The notes: a model not told the origin generated them from the letters alone. Counted from the stretch's first letter, positions 16,505 through 26,182 are shown. The stretch is 64,000 bases of DNA from Micromonospora saelicesensis (GCF_900091575.1 NZ_FMCR01000002.1:167787-231786), one strand, 5' to 3'. Translations and numbers: made by a program.

Positions 16505-17272
16505 GTGTTGACCCGATTCGGCTACCTCGACGCGCCGGCGCCGCTGGCGTTCGCCCATCGTGGCGGCGCCGCCGAGGGCGACGAGAACACCACCGAGGCG
16601 TTCGCCCGGGCCATCGGCCTGGGCTACCGGTACGTGGAGACCGACGTGCACGCCACAGCGGACGGCGTGGCGGTGATCTTCCACGACCCGACGCTGCTCC
16701 GGGTCACCGGTGAGGCGGGACGCATCGCCGACATGAGCTGGGCCGACCTCGCCTCGGTACGCGTCGGCGGCGCTGCCGTCGTACCCCGGCTCGACGAGGT
16801 GTTGGGGGCGTGGCCGCAGGTCCGCTTCAACATCGACGTGAAGGCCGACGGCGGCGTCGAGCCGACGGTCGCGACAGTGACCCGGGCCGGCGCCGGCGAC
16901 CGGGTGCTGCTCGCCTCGTTCAGCGACGCCCGGTTGACCCGGCTGCGGGCGCTCACCGAGGGCCGGGTCGCCACGAGCCTGGGCATGCGCGGCGTCGCCC
17001 GGCTGCGGCTGGCCTCCCTGCACGGGCGGCCACTGCGGCTGCCGCCGTCGGTGGTCGCCGCGCAGGTGCCGCCACACTACGGGCGGGTACCGGTGGTGGA
17101 CCGCCGGTTCCTCGACTACTGCCACCGGATCGGCCTGCAGGTGCACGTCTGGACGATCGACGAACCAGCCCAGATGCACGACTTACTGGATCGTGGCGTG
17201 GATGGCATCATGACCGATCACGTCGGCGTGCTGCGCGACGTCTACCGCAGCCGCGGCCACTGGGCCGCCTGA
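16505..17272 (+). CDS. glycerophosphodiester phosphodiesterase
   Basis: 255 aa TIM-barrel enzyme hydrolysing glycerophosphodiesters to glycerol 3-phosphate and an alcohol. Catalytic features: HRG at 18-20, ETD at 45-47, and His60 in FHDPTL; the metal-binding Glu and Asp are present. The C-terminal VHVWTIDEPAQM and GVDGIMTDHV are characteristic. No signal peptide, so cytosolic. GTG start with CATACT ending 7 nt upstream and no Shine-Dalgarno, so probably leaderless. Followed after 17 nt by an MFS transporter, perhaps in one operon. Confidence 0.9.
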   Translation: MLTRFGYLDAPAPLAFAHRGGAAEGDENTTEAFARAIGLGYRYVETDVHATADGVAVIFHDPTLLRVTGEAGRIADMSWADLASVRVGGAAVVPRLDEVLGAWPQVRFNIDVKADGGVEPTVATVTRAGAGDRVLLASFSDARLTRLRALTEGRVATSLGMRGVARLRLASLHGRPLRLPPSVVAAQVPPHYGRVPVVDRRFLDYCHRIGLQVHVWTIDEPAQMHDLLDRGVDGIMTDHVGVLRDVYRSRGHWAA

Positions 17273-17289
17273 CCATCGAAGGACCCCCG

Positions 17290-18681
17290 ATGGCCGAGAC
17301 CGTGACCCCCACGGTGGATGACACCCCGCCTCCAGCGAGCACCCGCCGGGAGCGCAGGGGCTGGTACATCTACGACTGGGCCAACTCCGCGTTCCAGACC
17401 ACCGTGATCACCGTGTTCCTCGGCCCGTTCCTGACCACCGTCGCCGAGTTGGCGGCCGGCTGCGAACTCGGCGCGGACTCCTGCGACGGCTCCGTCTACC
17501 CCCTGGGCATCAAGATCGCCGCCGGGTCCTACTACCCGTACCTGATCTCGCTGTCGGTGTTCCTCACCGTGTTCGTGCTGCCGGTCATCGGGGCGATCGC
17601 CGACCGCTCGGCACACAAGAAGCGGCTGCTCGGCGGCGCCGCGTTCACCGGCGCCGGCGCCACCATCGCGATGGCCTTCGTCACCGGTGACCGCTACCTG
17701 CTCGGCGGGGCGCTCTTCCTGGTCGCCAACATCTCCTTCGGCGCGGCGATCGTGGTCTACAACTCGTTCCTGCCGCAGCTCGGCGGCCCCGACGAACGCG
17801 ACGGCATCTCCAGTCGCGGCTGGGCGCTGGGCTACCTCGGCGGCGGTCTGCTGCTGGCCCTCAACCTCGTCGCGATCACCCTGCTCGACGAGGGCGACAA
17901 CCCGCAACGCACCCTGGACCTGGCCCGCTGGTCGATCGTGTCCGCCGGCGTGTGGTGGGCGTTGTTCACGCTGGTGCCGCTGCGCTGGCTGCGTGAGCGC
18001 CCCAGCGTCGCGGCCCTGGCCAGTGGCGGCAACGTGCTCACCGACGGGTTCCGGCAACTCGCCCGCACCATGCGCGAGGTCAAGGCGTACCCGTTGACGC
18101 TGTACTTCCTGCTGGCGTTCCTGGTCTACAACGACGGCATCCAGACCGTCATCACCCTGGCCAGCCAGTACGGCACCGAAGAGCTGCGCCTGGAGCAGAG
18201 CACCCTGATCATCACGATCCTGCTGGTGCAGTTCCTCGCCTTCGGCGGCGCGTTGAGTCTGGGCGCGCTGGCCAAGCGGATCGGCGCCTGGAAGACCGTG
18301 CTGCTCAGCCTGGTCCTCTGGACCGGTGTGATCATCGCCGCGTTCCGGCTGCCCGCCGAGGCGCCGCTGCCGTTCATGGTCCTCGGCGCGGCCATCGGCC
18401 TGGTCCTCGGTGGCAGCCAGGCGCTGAGCCGGTCGCTGTTCAGCCAGCTCATCCCGGCCGGCAAGGAGGGCGAGTACTACGGCTTCTACGAGATCAGCGA
18501 CAAGGGCACCAGCTGGCTCGGCCCGCTCGCCTTCGGCCTGGTGTTCCAGCTCACCTCCTCCTACCGGGTGGGCCTGGTCTCACTGCTGATCTTCTTCATC
18601 GTCGGGTTCCTGCTCCTCGCGGCCGTGCCGATCCGCCGTGCCATCGTGGCCGCGGGCAACACCCCACCCCGAGTGCTCTGA
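17290..18681 (+). CDS. MFS transporter, UMF1 (ATG22-like) family
   Basis: 463 aa, about 12 membrane segments. The opening GWYIYDWANSAFQTTVITVF (residues about 24-43) is the signature of the UMF1/ATG22-like branch; RWLRERP and LGGSQALSRSLFSQLIPAGKE are also conserved. In bacteria the substrate is unknown (amino acid or vacuolar-type export by analogy). ATG with AAGGA upstream, 17 nt after the phosphodiesterase. Co-transcription could link it to release or uptake of phospholipid head-group products, but that is a guess. Confidence 0.85.
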   Translation: MAETVTPTVDDTPPPASTRRERRGWYIYDWANSAFQTTVITVFLGPFLTTVAELAAGCELGADSCDGSVYPLGIKIAAGSYYPYLISLSVFLTVFVLPVIGAIADRSAHKKRLLGGAAFTGAGATIAMAFVTGDRYLLGGALFLVANISFGAAIVVYNSFLPQLGGPDERDGISSRGWALGYLGGGLLLALNLVAITLLDEGDNPQRTLDLARWSIVSAGVWWALFTLVPLRWLRERPSVAALASGGNVLTDGFRQLARTMREVKAYPLTLYFLLAFLVYNDGIQTVITLASQYGTEELRLEQSTLIITILLVQFLAFGGALSLGALAKRIGAWKTVLLSLVLWTGVIIAAFRLPAEAPLPFMVLGAAIGLVLGGSQALSRSLFSQLIPAGKEGEYYGFYEISDKGTSWLGPLAFGLVFQLTSSYRVGLVSLLIFFIVGFLLLAAVPIRRAIVAAGNTPPRVL

Positions 18682-18737
18682 GCACGGGTCCCGCGCCCAA
18701 CCGATCCAGGCCGGTCAATGGGCTAGGCTGCCCGACC

Positions 18738-19451
18738 GTGACTGACGACGCCGCCGCCCCGACCTGCCTGGCCCACCCGTTCCCCGGCCAGCCGCACGCT
18801 CCGGCCGGGTGCGCGGCCGCGCGCGGGCTCGACGGGCGTCCGGTGCACGCGGCGGCGTTGAAGTTCTTCTGGGGGCCGATGGACTGCGGCAAGTCCACGA
18901 TGGCGTTGCAGATGAACTACAACCACGCCCGGCAGGGCCGGCGCGGGCTGGTCACCACCCGCATCGACCGGTCGCTGGGACCACAGGTCACCACCCGCAT
19001 CGGCCTGGCCCACGAGGCCATCGAGGTCACCGACGACCTGGACCTGCGGGCCCTGGTGCGCGGCCGGTGGGCCGACGGGGTACGCGTCGACTACCTGATC
19101 TGCGACGAGGCATGCTTCTACACCGTCGAGCACGTCGAGCAGATGGCCGAGCTGGTCGACAGCTACGACGTCGACGTGTTCGCGTTCGGCCTGGCCACCG
19201 ACTTCCGGTCGCGGCTGTTCCCCGCCACGCAACGTCTGTTCGAGCTGGCCGACGAGGTGGCCCGCATCCAGGTCGAGGTGCTCTGCTGGTGTGGCCGCGA
19301 AGGGCTGCTCAACGCTCGCGTCGTCGACGGGCGGGTCGTCCGTGAGGGCGCACAGGTCGTCATCGGCGACACCGTCGACACCGCCGAGGTGCGTTACCAG
19401 GTGCTCTGCCGCCGGCACTACCGCAGCGGCGACCTCGGCCCCCGCGACTGA
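18738..19451 (+). CDS. tdk: thymidine kinase (type II)
   Basis: 237 aa. Phosphorylates thymidine with ATP in the salvage pathway. The P-loop GPMDCGKST is at 46-54, the Walker-B-like DEA with ICDEACF at about 121-127, FGLATDFR follows, and zinc-binding cysteines occur as CWCG and CRRH. An extra N-terminal 40 residues with His/Cys/Pro (LAHPFPGQPHAPAGC) precede the core and are unusual for the family. GTG start with TAGGCT 8 nt upstream. Its 3' end overlaps the convergent ltrA gene by 34 bp. Confidence 0.9.
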   Translation: MTDDAAAPTCLAHPFPGQPHAPAGCAAARGLDGRPVHAAALKFFWGPMDCGKSTMALQMNYNHARQGRRGLVTTRIDRSLGPQVTTRIGLAHEAIEVTDDLDLRALVRGRWADGVRVDYLICDEACFYTVEHVEQMAELVDSYDVDVFAFGLATDFRSRLFPATQRLFELADEVARIQVEVLCWCGREGLLNARVVDGRVVREGAQVVIGDTVDTAEVRYQVLCRRHYRSGDLGPRD

Positions 19452-20632
19452 GCGGCCCGCCGCGCCGACACGCGATCGGCCACGATCACCCCGACCGTGA
19501 TCAACAGTGCCACCCCGGCGGCCACCGCGACCGGCGCCCGCAACGCCACCGCCGCCGGGGACAACGCGAGCAGCAGCAGCGTCGCCGCGACCCGGGCGAC
19601 CACCCCGGCCTGACCGAGCGCCATCTCGTACGCGGCGTGCCCGGCCAGAAACAGCGCGGGACCGCCCAGGACGACCAGCGCGCTCGCCCAGCCGACCGGT
19701 TCCCCGGGGTCGTGCAGCAGCCGCTCGTCACCGACGGCCGCGACGACGATGCCGCCCACCATCACCGGGTGCAGATTGTTGAACACCAGCCGGGAGAGCC
19801 GACCGGCCCGTTCACCCGCGGCCGCCAGCGCCGCCATGCTGGCCTGCGCCCGGTCGAAGTACACCCACCACAGGGCCACCGAGCTCGCGAACGCGAGGAG
19901 GAACGCGGCGATGGTCACCCGGTCCAACCGCTGCGTCAGCGTCCCACCGGTGATCAGGAGCGACTCCCCCAGCGCGATGAGGATGAACGCCTGACAGCGT
20001 TCGGCCAGATGCCCGCCCTCCACCCGCCAGTGCTCAGGCCTGCTCCGTCCCATTCCGGGCACCGGAAACCCGGTCGCCAGGCCGATCGAGTCGACGACGA
20101 TCACCGCGATCCAGATCAGCTCCCGGGCCGAGGCGTCCACCAGCCCGCCGACGACCGCCAGCGCGCCGGTGCCGGTGATCCAGACGAAACACTGGCGGAA
20201 ACTGTCGCCGAGCCAGGGCTCGCCCCGAATCGCCCACAGGGAGAAGGCCGTGCGGCCCACCTGCACCGCCGCGTACGCCAGGGCGAAGAGCAGACCGTTG
20301 TCGCCGAAGGCGGTGGGCAGCGCCGCGGCGAGCAGCAGGCTGCCCAGCGTCACCACCAGCAGCGTGGCCCGCACCGGTGTGCGGTCCGGGTGCAGCCAGT
20401 TGCCCGCCCACACGGTGTAGATCCAGACCAGCCAGATCAGACTCAGCAGCACCGCTGTCCGTCCGACGCCCCGCCAGCTGAGGTTCTCGGCCAAATAGTG
20501 CGACAGCTGGATGATCGTGAAGACGTAGACCAGGTCGAAGAACAGTTCGGTGGCGGTCGTCCGCTCCACACCACGGCGCGGGCGCAGTAACTGCGGATGA
20601 AGCGGACCGTGTCCTGGTGACGCGGCGGTCAC
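19418..20632 (-). CDS. ltrA: low temperature requirement protein A (second copy)
   Basis: 404-residue membrane protein with around 10-11 helices. The LtrA signature is at the N-terminus: TELFFDLVYVFTIIQLSHYL, with WIYTVWAGNWL and GGHLAERCQAFILIALGESLL later. First described in Listeria as needed for growth in the cold; molecular function unknown. GTG start overlaps the stop of the upstream paralogue (GTGA), so they are coupled. The tail RVSARRAAQSRGPRSPLR is basic and cytosolic. The last 34 bp overlap tdk on the other strand. Confidence 0.88.
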   Translation of the reverse strand: MTAASPGHGPLHPQLLRPRRGVERTTATELFFDLVYVFTIIQLSHYLAENLSWRGVGRTAVLLSLIWLVWIYTVWAGNWLHPDRTPVRATLLVVTLGSLLLAAALPTAFGDNGLLFALAYAAVQVGRTAFSLWAIRGEPWLGDSFRQCFVWITGTGALAVVGGLVDASARELIWIAVIVVDSIGLATGFPVPGMGRSRPEHWRVEGGHLAERCQAFILIALGESLLITGGTLTQRLDRVTIAAFLLAFASSVALWWVYFDRAQASMAALAAAGERAGRLSRLVFNNLHPVMVGGIVVAAVGDERLLHDPGEPVGWASALVVLGGPALFLAGHAAYEMALGQAGVVARVAATLLLLALSPAAVALRAPVAVAAGVALLITVGVIVADRVSARRAAQSRGPRSPLR

Positions 20633-21822
20633 CGCGCAGCCACCAATGGCCGGAACCGGTCGGTCAGGATCACGGCGACCGTCACCGCCAACGCCACCAC
20701 GGCGCACACCGCGACGGGCACCTCCAGCCACACACCGACCGGCATCAGCGCCAGCAGGACCACCACCGCGGTGAGCCGGCTGGTCGGCAGGGTCCGCCAC
20801 AGCAGCGCCTTGTAGGCGGCGTGCCCGGCCAGGAACAACGCGGGACCACCGAGGGTGAGCAGCACGTCGACAGTGGTGGCCGGCGCGCCCGGCTCCCGCA
20901 GCAACCGCTCGTCGGCCGCCGACGTGACGACGACCCCCGCGACGATCACCGGGTGCAGGTAGTTGAACGCGACTCGGCTCAGTGCGCCGGTGCGCTCTCC
21001 GGCCTGGGCGATGACCTCGGTGGCGGCCGAGGCCGAGCGGGCGAAGTACACCCACCACAGCGCCACCGAACCGCCGAACGCCAGCAGGAATGCCCCGGAC
21101 GTCACCAGGTCCACGTGCGAGGTGAGGGTGCTGCCGGTGACCAGGATCGACTCCCCCAGCGCGATCAGGACGAACGCCGCGCACCGTTCGGCCAGGTGCC
21201 CGCCCTCCACCATCCACCGCTCGGGTCGGCTACGTCCCCGTCGCGGCAGCGGATAGCCGATCGAGAGGCCGACCACCTCGATCACGATCACCGCCGCCCA
21301 CACGGCCTCGCGCGCGGCCCCGCCGACCAGGCCACCGAGGAGCATGAGCAGCGACGTCCCGGCGATCCACGGCAGCGACTGCCGGAAGCCGGCGACCAGC
21401 CACGGGCTGCCCTGTACCGCCCACAACGAGAACAGGGTGCGTCCCACCTGCACGGTCACGTAGACCACCGCGAAGAGCAGACCGGTCGAGCCGAACGCCT
21501 CCGGGATCGCCGCCGACAACAGCAGGCTGCCCAGCGTCACCCCGATCAGCATCGTCCGCACCGGCCCCTGGTCCGGTTGCAGCCAGTTGGTCACCCAGGT
21601 GGTGTAGACCCAGACGAACCACACCAGCGCCAGCAACAGGGCGGTACGCCCGGCGCCCCGCCAGTCCAGGTGCGCGATCAGGTAGTGCGACAACTGGGTG
21701 ATGGTGAAGATGAAGACCAGGTCGAAGAAGAGTTCCGTCGAGGTGGTCGGCTGCACCCCCTCACGTGGTCGCAGCAACTGTGGGCGTAGCGGGGCGGCGA
21801 CCGGGGGCTCAGAAGGGGTCAC
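20629..21822 (-). CDS. ltrA: low temperature requirement protein A (first copy)
   Basis: 397 aa paralogue of the next gene, clearly similar along the whole length: TELFFDLVFIFTITQLSHYL, WVYTTWVTNWLQPDQGPVR, GGHLAERCAAFVLIALGESIL, WWVYFARS. About 10-11 membrane helices. The GTG at 21822 lies inside the end of the upstream small gene (14-nt overlap), implying a three-gene operon. Tandem duplication is the simplest explanation; divergence is large enough to suggest different roles or an old duplication. Confidence 0.88.
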   Translation of the reverse strand: MTPSEPPVAAPLRPQLLRPREGVQPTTSTELFFDLVFIFTITQLSHYLIAHLDWRGAGRTALLLALVWFVWVYTTWVTNWLQPDQGPVRTMLIGVTLGSLLLSAAIPEAFGSTGLLFAVVYVTVQVGRTLFSLWAVQGSPWLVAGFRQSLPWIAGTSLLMLLGGLVGGAAREAVWAAVIVIEVVGLSIGYPLPRRGRSRPERWMVEGGHLAERCAAFVLIALGESILVTGSTLTSHVDLVTSGAFLLAFGGSVALWWVYFARSASAATEVIAQAGERTGALSRVAFNYLHPVIVAGVVVTSAADERLLREPGAPATTVDVLLTLGGPALFLAGHAAYKALLWRTLPTSRLTAVVVLLALMPVGVWLEVPVAVCAVVALAVTVAVILTDRFRPLVAAR

Positions 21823-22267
21823 CGCACACCCGCCAGTTCCCGTCCTCACGGACCACCGGCAGGCGACGTTCTTCGCTGATTCCACCGTCGCGGGTCACCT
21901 TCACTGTCACCGTGCCGTGCGGTCGTCCGCTGCGGGTGGCGACCGACACGTCGGTGATCTCGTAGTCGGTGACCATCGGTGGTGTCCGCACCCAACTCGT
22001 GAAGCCGATCGCGCTCCACCGGCTGCGCGCGTCCTCGCAGAGCCGCTCGTACGCCCGGTCGCTGTCGCCGAGGGCCACCTCGCTGAGGAAACCGTCGGCG
22101 GTCTCCCGGATCGGGCCGGCGGCCTGCCGGACGGTCTGCAGGTTCCAGGCACCCAACCCGGCCACCCCCACGCAGCACAGCGCCACACCGAACCCGGCGA
22201 ACGCCAACCCGGTGCGCATCGGGCGGTGACGCCGGGCCGGTCGGCTCCACGACTGGCCCGCACCCAC
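21809..22267 (-). CDS. membrane-anchored DUF4878-like protein
   Basis: 152 aa. One membrane helix near the N-terminus (GLAFAGFGVALCCVGVAGLG, about 20-39) then an extracytoplasmic NTF2/lumazine-like domain with VALGDSDRAYERLCEDARSRW and TVTVKVTRDGGISEERRLPVV; the C-terminal WRVCGDPF is typical of this group. Role unknown, perhaps lipoprotein-like or ligand binding. The start is GTG 22267 or ATG 22219. First gene of an operon with two ltrA copies, so it may act with those membrane proteins. Confidence 0.65.
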   Translation of the reverse strand: MGAGQSWSRPARRHRPMRTGLAFAGFGVALCCVGVAGLGAWNLQTVRQAAGPIRETADGFLSEVALGDSDRAYERLCEDARSRWSAIGFTSWVRTPPMVTDYEITDVSVATRSGRPHGTVTVKVTRDGGISEERRLPVVREDGNWRVCGDPF

Positions 22268-22413
22268 GACTACCGACCGTAGAGAAGACGGTCACGCCGA
22301 CGGGCGACAAGCCGGAAACTGGGTGCGCCCGATGCGCGGGCGTGCCCTGTTCGCGGCGGCCTCGCATCGTCTACCGTCGGCGCACACCCCCGAGCAGTGC
22401 CAGGAGCCGATCG

Positions 22414-24117
22414 ATGAGCCGCTTCGTGCAGCCGGTACCACCCCCCGTCGACCCGTACGCCGGCGATGGCCTGCTGCGGTCCTGGCTGGAGCGTCACCTC
22501 GGCCCGGGCGGGCACGCCGCCGCGAAGGGCCGTCTCGCGGACCTGGCCGCCGACGTCACCGGGCCGCTGCGCGCGGCGCACGCCGACGCGGAGGCGCACC
22601 CGCCGACGCTGGTCCGCTACGACCCCTGGGGTGCCCGGATCGACCGCATCGACACCTCCGCCGGTTGGCAGGCGCAGCGCGCCGCCGCCGCCCGGCACGC
22701 CGTGGTGGCGCTGCCCTACCTGCCGGACGCCCGGGGCACCTGGGGTGCCGCCGCGCGGGTCGTGCAGCACGCCCTGCTGCACCTGTACGGGCCGGAGTCG
22801 GCGACGTTCTCCTGCCCGGTGGCGATGGCCGACGGGGCGGCGGCGCTGCTCAGCATGCCCGACGTCGACGCCACGGTCCGCGACGCGTGGCTGCCCCGGC
22901 TGATCTCCACGGACCCGGCCACGGCGATCACCAGCGGGCAGTGGATGACCGAGTCGCAGGGCGGCTCCGATCTGGGCCGCTCCAGCACGCTCGGCCGACC
23001 CGCGGCGGACGGTTCGTGGCGGCTGACCGGGGAAAAGTGGTTCTGCTCCGCCGCCGACGCCGCGATGGCGGTGGCGCTGGCCCGGCCGGAGGGCGCCGGG
23101 CGGGGCAGCCGGGTGCTCGCCCCGTTCCTCGTTCCCCGGTACGCGGTCGACTCACCGCTGGCCGACGGCACGGCGCCGGGCGTACCCGCACCAGGTGTCA
23201 CCGTGCACCGGCTCAAGGACAAACTCGGCACCCGGGCACTGCCCACCGCCGAGATCGGCCTGCACGACGCGTACGCCCTCCCGCTGGGTGACCCGGCGGT
23301 GCCCGGTCTGGTCCGGGCGATGACACTGGTCGTGGTGACCCGGGTGCACAACGCCGCGGCGGCGGCCGGCGGGATGCGACGGGGTCTCGCCTACGCCCGC
23401 GCGTACGCCGAGGTGCGGCACGTCGCCGGCGGCCCGCTGGTGTCCTCGCCCCTGCACCGGGCCACCCTGGGCACCCTCGCGGTCGACGCGGCGGGCGCGT
23501 TCGCTCTCGCCGGGCATGCCTTCGCCCTGCTCGGGCGGGTCGAGGTCGGCGCCGACCCGGAGGCCGCTGCCGAGCTGCGCATCGTGGCGCCGTTGGCGAA
23601 GCTGGCCACCGGCCGGCTCGCCGTCAGCTCCGCCAGCGAGTACGTGGAGAGCTTCGGCGGTGCCGGCTACGTGGAGGACACCGGCGTGCCCCGGCTGCTG
23701 CGCGACGCCCAGGTGCTGCCGATCTGGGAGGGCACCACCAATGTGCTGTCCCTGGACGTGCTGCGCGCGTTGACCCGCGAGGACGCCGGTGCGCCGCTGC
23801 TGAGCCGGCTGACCGCCGCCGTCGACCTGGCCCGGCCGCTGTCGCCGGTGCTGGCCGACACCCTGGCCACCGCCGCCGCGCAGTTGCAGGAGACCATCAC
23901 CGCCGTGACCGCCGACCCGGGTGCGTCGGCGGTGATCGCGGGCGCACGCGGTCTGGCGTTGCGCCTGGCGTACGCGCTGACCACCGCGCTGCTCGTCGAG
24001 CACGCCGCGTGGGGCGACGAGCAGGCGGAGTTGGCCGCCCGACTGTGGGCGCGCCGCTGGCTGCGGCACGAGGAGATCGCCGAGGACGCCCACCACCACC
24101 TCGACCTGCTCTGCTGA
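22414..24117 (+). CDS. AidB-like acyl-CoA dehydrogenase family protein
   Basis: 567-residue flavoprotein of the acyl-CoA dehydrogenase fold. The sequence WMTESQGGSDLGRSST matches the FAD-binding MTExQGGSD motif of AidB, and LPIWEGTTNVLSLDVLRAL matches the AidB C-terminal segment; RYDPWGARIDRIDTSAGWQ near the N-terminus is also AidB-like. AidB is induced by alkylating agents in E. coli and binds DNA; whether this protein does is unknown. ATG with CAGGAG upstream. The length, 567, is slightly above AidB (541). Confidence 0.82.
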   Translation: MSRFVQPVPPPVDPYAGDGLLRSWLERHLGPGGHAAAKGRLADLAADVTGPLRAAHADAEAHPPTLVRYDPWGARIDRIDTSAGWQAQRAAAARHAVVALPYLPDARGTWGAAARVVQHALLHLYGPESATFSCPVAMADGAAALLSMPDVDATVRDAWLPRLISTDPATAITSGQWMTESQGGSDLGRSSTLGRPAADGSWRLTGEKWFCSAADAAMAVALARPEGAGRGSRVLAPFLVPRYAVDSPLADGTAPGVPAPGVTVHRLKDKLGTRALPTAEIGLHDAYALPLGDPAVPGLVRAMTLVVVTRVHNAAAAAGGMRRGLAYARAYAEVRHVAGGPLVSSPLHRATLGTLAVDAAGAFALAGHAFALLGRVEVGADPEAAAELRIVAPLAKLATGRLAVSSASEYVESFGGAGYVEDTGVPRLLRDAQVLPIWEGTTNVLSLDVLRALTREDAGAPLLSRLTAAVDLARPLSPVLADTLATAAAQLQETITAVTADPGASAVIAGARGLALRLAYALTTALLVEHAAWGDEQAELAARLWARRWLRHEEIAEDAHHHLDLLC

Positions 24118-24148
24118 CCGGCCGGCGCGAGCGGACGGGTGGGCGCCC

Positions 24149-25312
24149 ATGTCGGTGCTGATCGAGCTGGGTGACGACCGGGGCGCGCCAGTGGAGGAGC
24201 GCCGGCCACCGCCGCAGGTGTCCCGCCGGTGGCGGGTGGCGGCGCTGGCGGCGGCCTGTGTCCTGCTCGGCGGTGCCGCCCCGGCCGCGCGCCTGACGCC
24301 TCAGCCCGGGCCGGCGGTGCCCGCCCGGGCGACAGTGCTCGGCGCGGGGCCGCTGCTGCTGGTCGTCGACCCCGAGCCGAACCCGCCGACGCTGAGCGCC
24401 TACGACTCGGCAGCGCCGGACGGCCCGCCGCGGTGGCGGGTCACCGTGCCGCCCGCCGCCGGGTGGTCCGCCGAGGTCGCCGGTGATCTGTTGCTGCTGG
24501 TCGAGCGCGACCAGGCACTCGGGGCACGGGTCACCACCGCGCGGTCGTTGCGTACCGGCCAGCCGGTGTGGCGGCGACCCGAGCGGGTGTACGCGGCCGG
24601 GAACGAGGCGGTCGCGGTGAGCGAGGTGCGCAGCGCCTCCGAACCGGGTCGGCGGGTCGAGGGCACTGTGCACGGCGTCGACCCGGCCACCGGCGCGACC
24701 CGGTGGTCGGTTCCGCTGCCCTCCACGGCGGTGCTGCGGGCCCTGCCCGGGCGGGTGCTGCTGGTGCAGGACGACGGGTTGGTCCGGCTGCTCGACGCCC
24801 GTGACGGCACCGAACGCGGGCGGGGACAGCTTCCGCCGGCCGACTACGGCCCGGACAATCCCCAGGTCGTCGGCGCGCACCTGGTGCTGCGCCACCCGAG
24901 CGGCGGCGCGATGGCGCTGACCGGCTACGACCTACCCGGGCTGGCGCGACGCTGGCAGGTGCCGGTTCAGCCGGGTGAGCTGATCCTGCGGCCCTGCCAG
25001 GGTCTGATCTGCGGGCAGGACGAGCAGGGACGCTGGGCGATCGACCCGGGCAGCGGGGTGCGGGTGTGGACGTGGCCGGCCGGGGCGCGCTGGCGAACGG
25101 TGGCTGGCCCACGGGTCCCTGCGGAACCTCTGGTGGTGCTGGGAATGGCGGCGGACGGCAGGCGCTCCCTGGTCGCGACGGTGGGACGCGACGGTCATCG
25201 GGTGTCCGCGGTGCTCCCGGCGGGTGTGACCGACTGCCGCCGGGTCGGCGCGGGGTTGATCTGCCGCGACGGCACGGCCCGCGTGACGTTCTGGCCCATC
25301 GAGGGCCCTTGA
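24149..25312 (+). CDS. membrane-anchored PQQ-type beta-propeller protein
   Basis: 387 aa. A hydrophobic anchor (VAALAAACVLLGGAAPAARL, residues about 30-49) follows a charged cytosolic N-terminus; the rest is an extracytoplasmic propeller with repeated blades such as GATRWSVPLPSTAVLRALPG, DGLVRLLDARDGTERG, DLPGLARRWQVPVQ and GSGVRVWTWPAGARW. PQQ-binding residues are not evident, so it is more likely a structural or sensing propeller. Two Cys pairs (RPCQGLICG, DCRRVGAGLIC) could form disulfides. Same strand as the AidB-like gene, 31 nt apart. Confidence 0.65.
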   Translation: MSVLIELGDDRGAPVEERRPPPQVSRRWRVAALAAACVLLGGAAPAARLTPQPGPAVPARATVLGAGPLLLVVDPEPNPPTLSAYDSAAPDGPPRWRVTVPPAAGWSAEVAGDLLLLVERDQALGARVTTARSLRTGQPVWRRPERVYAAGNEAVAVSEVRSASEPGRRVEGTVHGVDPATGATRWSVPLPSTAVLRALPGRVLLVQDDGLVRLLDARDGTERGRGQLPPADYGPDNPQVVGAHLVLRHPSGGAMALTGYDLPGLARRWQVPVQPGELILRPCQGLICGQDEQGRWAIDPGSGVRVWTWPAGARWRTVAGPRVPAEPLVVLGMAADGRRSLVATVGRDGHRVSAVLPAGVTDCRRVGAGLICRDGTARVTFWPIEGP

Positions 25313-25319
25313 CCCCGAG

Positions 25320-26165
25320 TCAGCGCAGGGGGCCTCGGGCAACGGCTGCGCGCATCGTCGCCGGATCGCCGGCCGGGACGAACTCCAGCCACCAGGTGGC
25401 CCCGGCGGCGGCGAGCTCACCCAGGTAGGCCCGTTCGGTGCGCTCGTCGGAACGGCGCCGCCGGCCGCCGACCGCCACGTCGAACGGCTGACCGTCGGCG
25501 CGCGTCGCTGGCAGGGCGTTTGCCAGGTCGTGTACCTCGTCGGGGGTGAAGTCGGACCACCCGTCGGTGTTGGTGAGCTTGTACGGCACGATGCCGTCGG
25601 CGCGGGCGGCTCGGCGGCGCACCGCCCCGGCCTGGGTGCTCCCGCCGACCCAGACCGGCACCCGCGGCGACTGCACCGGCGCAGGCCGCAGCGACACCCC
25701 GTCGGCGCTGTAGTGGGTGCCCTGGTGGCTGACCCGCTCACCGCTGAGCAGCCCCGTCAGCAGGTCGAGACCCTCGTCGAGCATCGCGGCCCGCACGGAC
25801 ACCTCGGTCTGCTCGCCGAAGGCGGCCAGGCCCCGATCCCCGGGGTCGCCGACACCGACCGCCACGGTGGCCCGGCCCGCGCTGAGGTGGTCGAGGGTGA
25901 GGACCTCCCGCGCCAACTTCGCCGGGCGACGCCGGGGCAGCGCGGTGACAGTGGTGCCCAGTCGCACCCGGTCGGTGCGCCCGGCGATCGCGGCGAGGAC
26001 CAGCCAAGGGTCGTAGGTGAACGGCTCGTCGCCGGAATAGTGGATCAGATAGTCCTCCAGGAACACGCCGTCCCAGTCGGCGCGTTCGGCCAGCTCACCC
26101 AGCTCGACCAGGGCGGACACCGCGACCGAGGCCCCGCCGCAGGAAATCTCCAGACCATGTCTCAT
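25320..26165 (-). CDS. LLM class flavin-dependent oxidoreductase
   Basis: 281 aa luciferase-like monooxygenase fold, using FMN or F420. Typical features: WDGVFLEDY early, DPWLVLAAIAGRTDRVRLGTTVTAL (about 50-74), LDHLSAGRATVAVGVG, and PRVPVWVGGSTQAG. Substrate unknown. The ATG at 26165 is preceded by TACGGT ending 6 nt upstream, so possibly leaderless; an upstream in-frame start at 26285 would add 40 residues of non-family sequence. Divergent from a VOC gene across a large inverted repeat. Confidence 0.83.
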   Translation of the reverse strand: MRHGLEISCGGASVAVSALVELGELAERADWDGVFLEDYLIHYSGDEPFTYDPWLVLAAIAGRTDRVRLGTTVTALPRRRPAKLAREVLTLDHLSAGRATVAVGVGDPGDRGLAAFGEQTEVSVRAAMLDEGLDLLTGLLSGERVSHQGTHYSADGVSLRPAPVQSPRVPVWVGGSTQAGAVRRRAARADGIVPYKLTNTDGWSDFTPDEVHDLANALPATRADGQPFDVAVGGRRRRSDERTERAYLGELAAAGATWWLEFVPAGDPATMRAAVARGPLR

Positions 26166-26182
26166 CCATCGACCGTAGGGCG

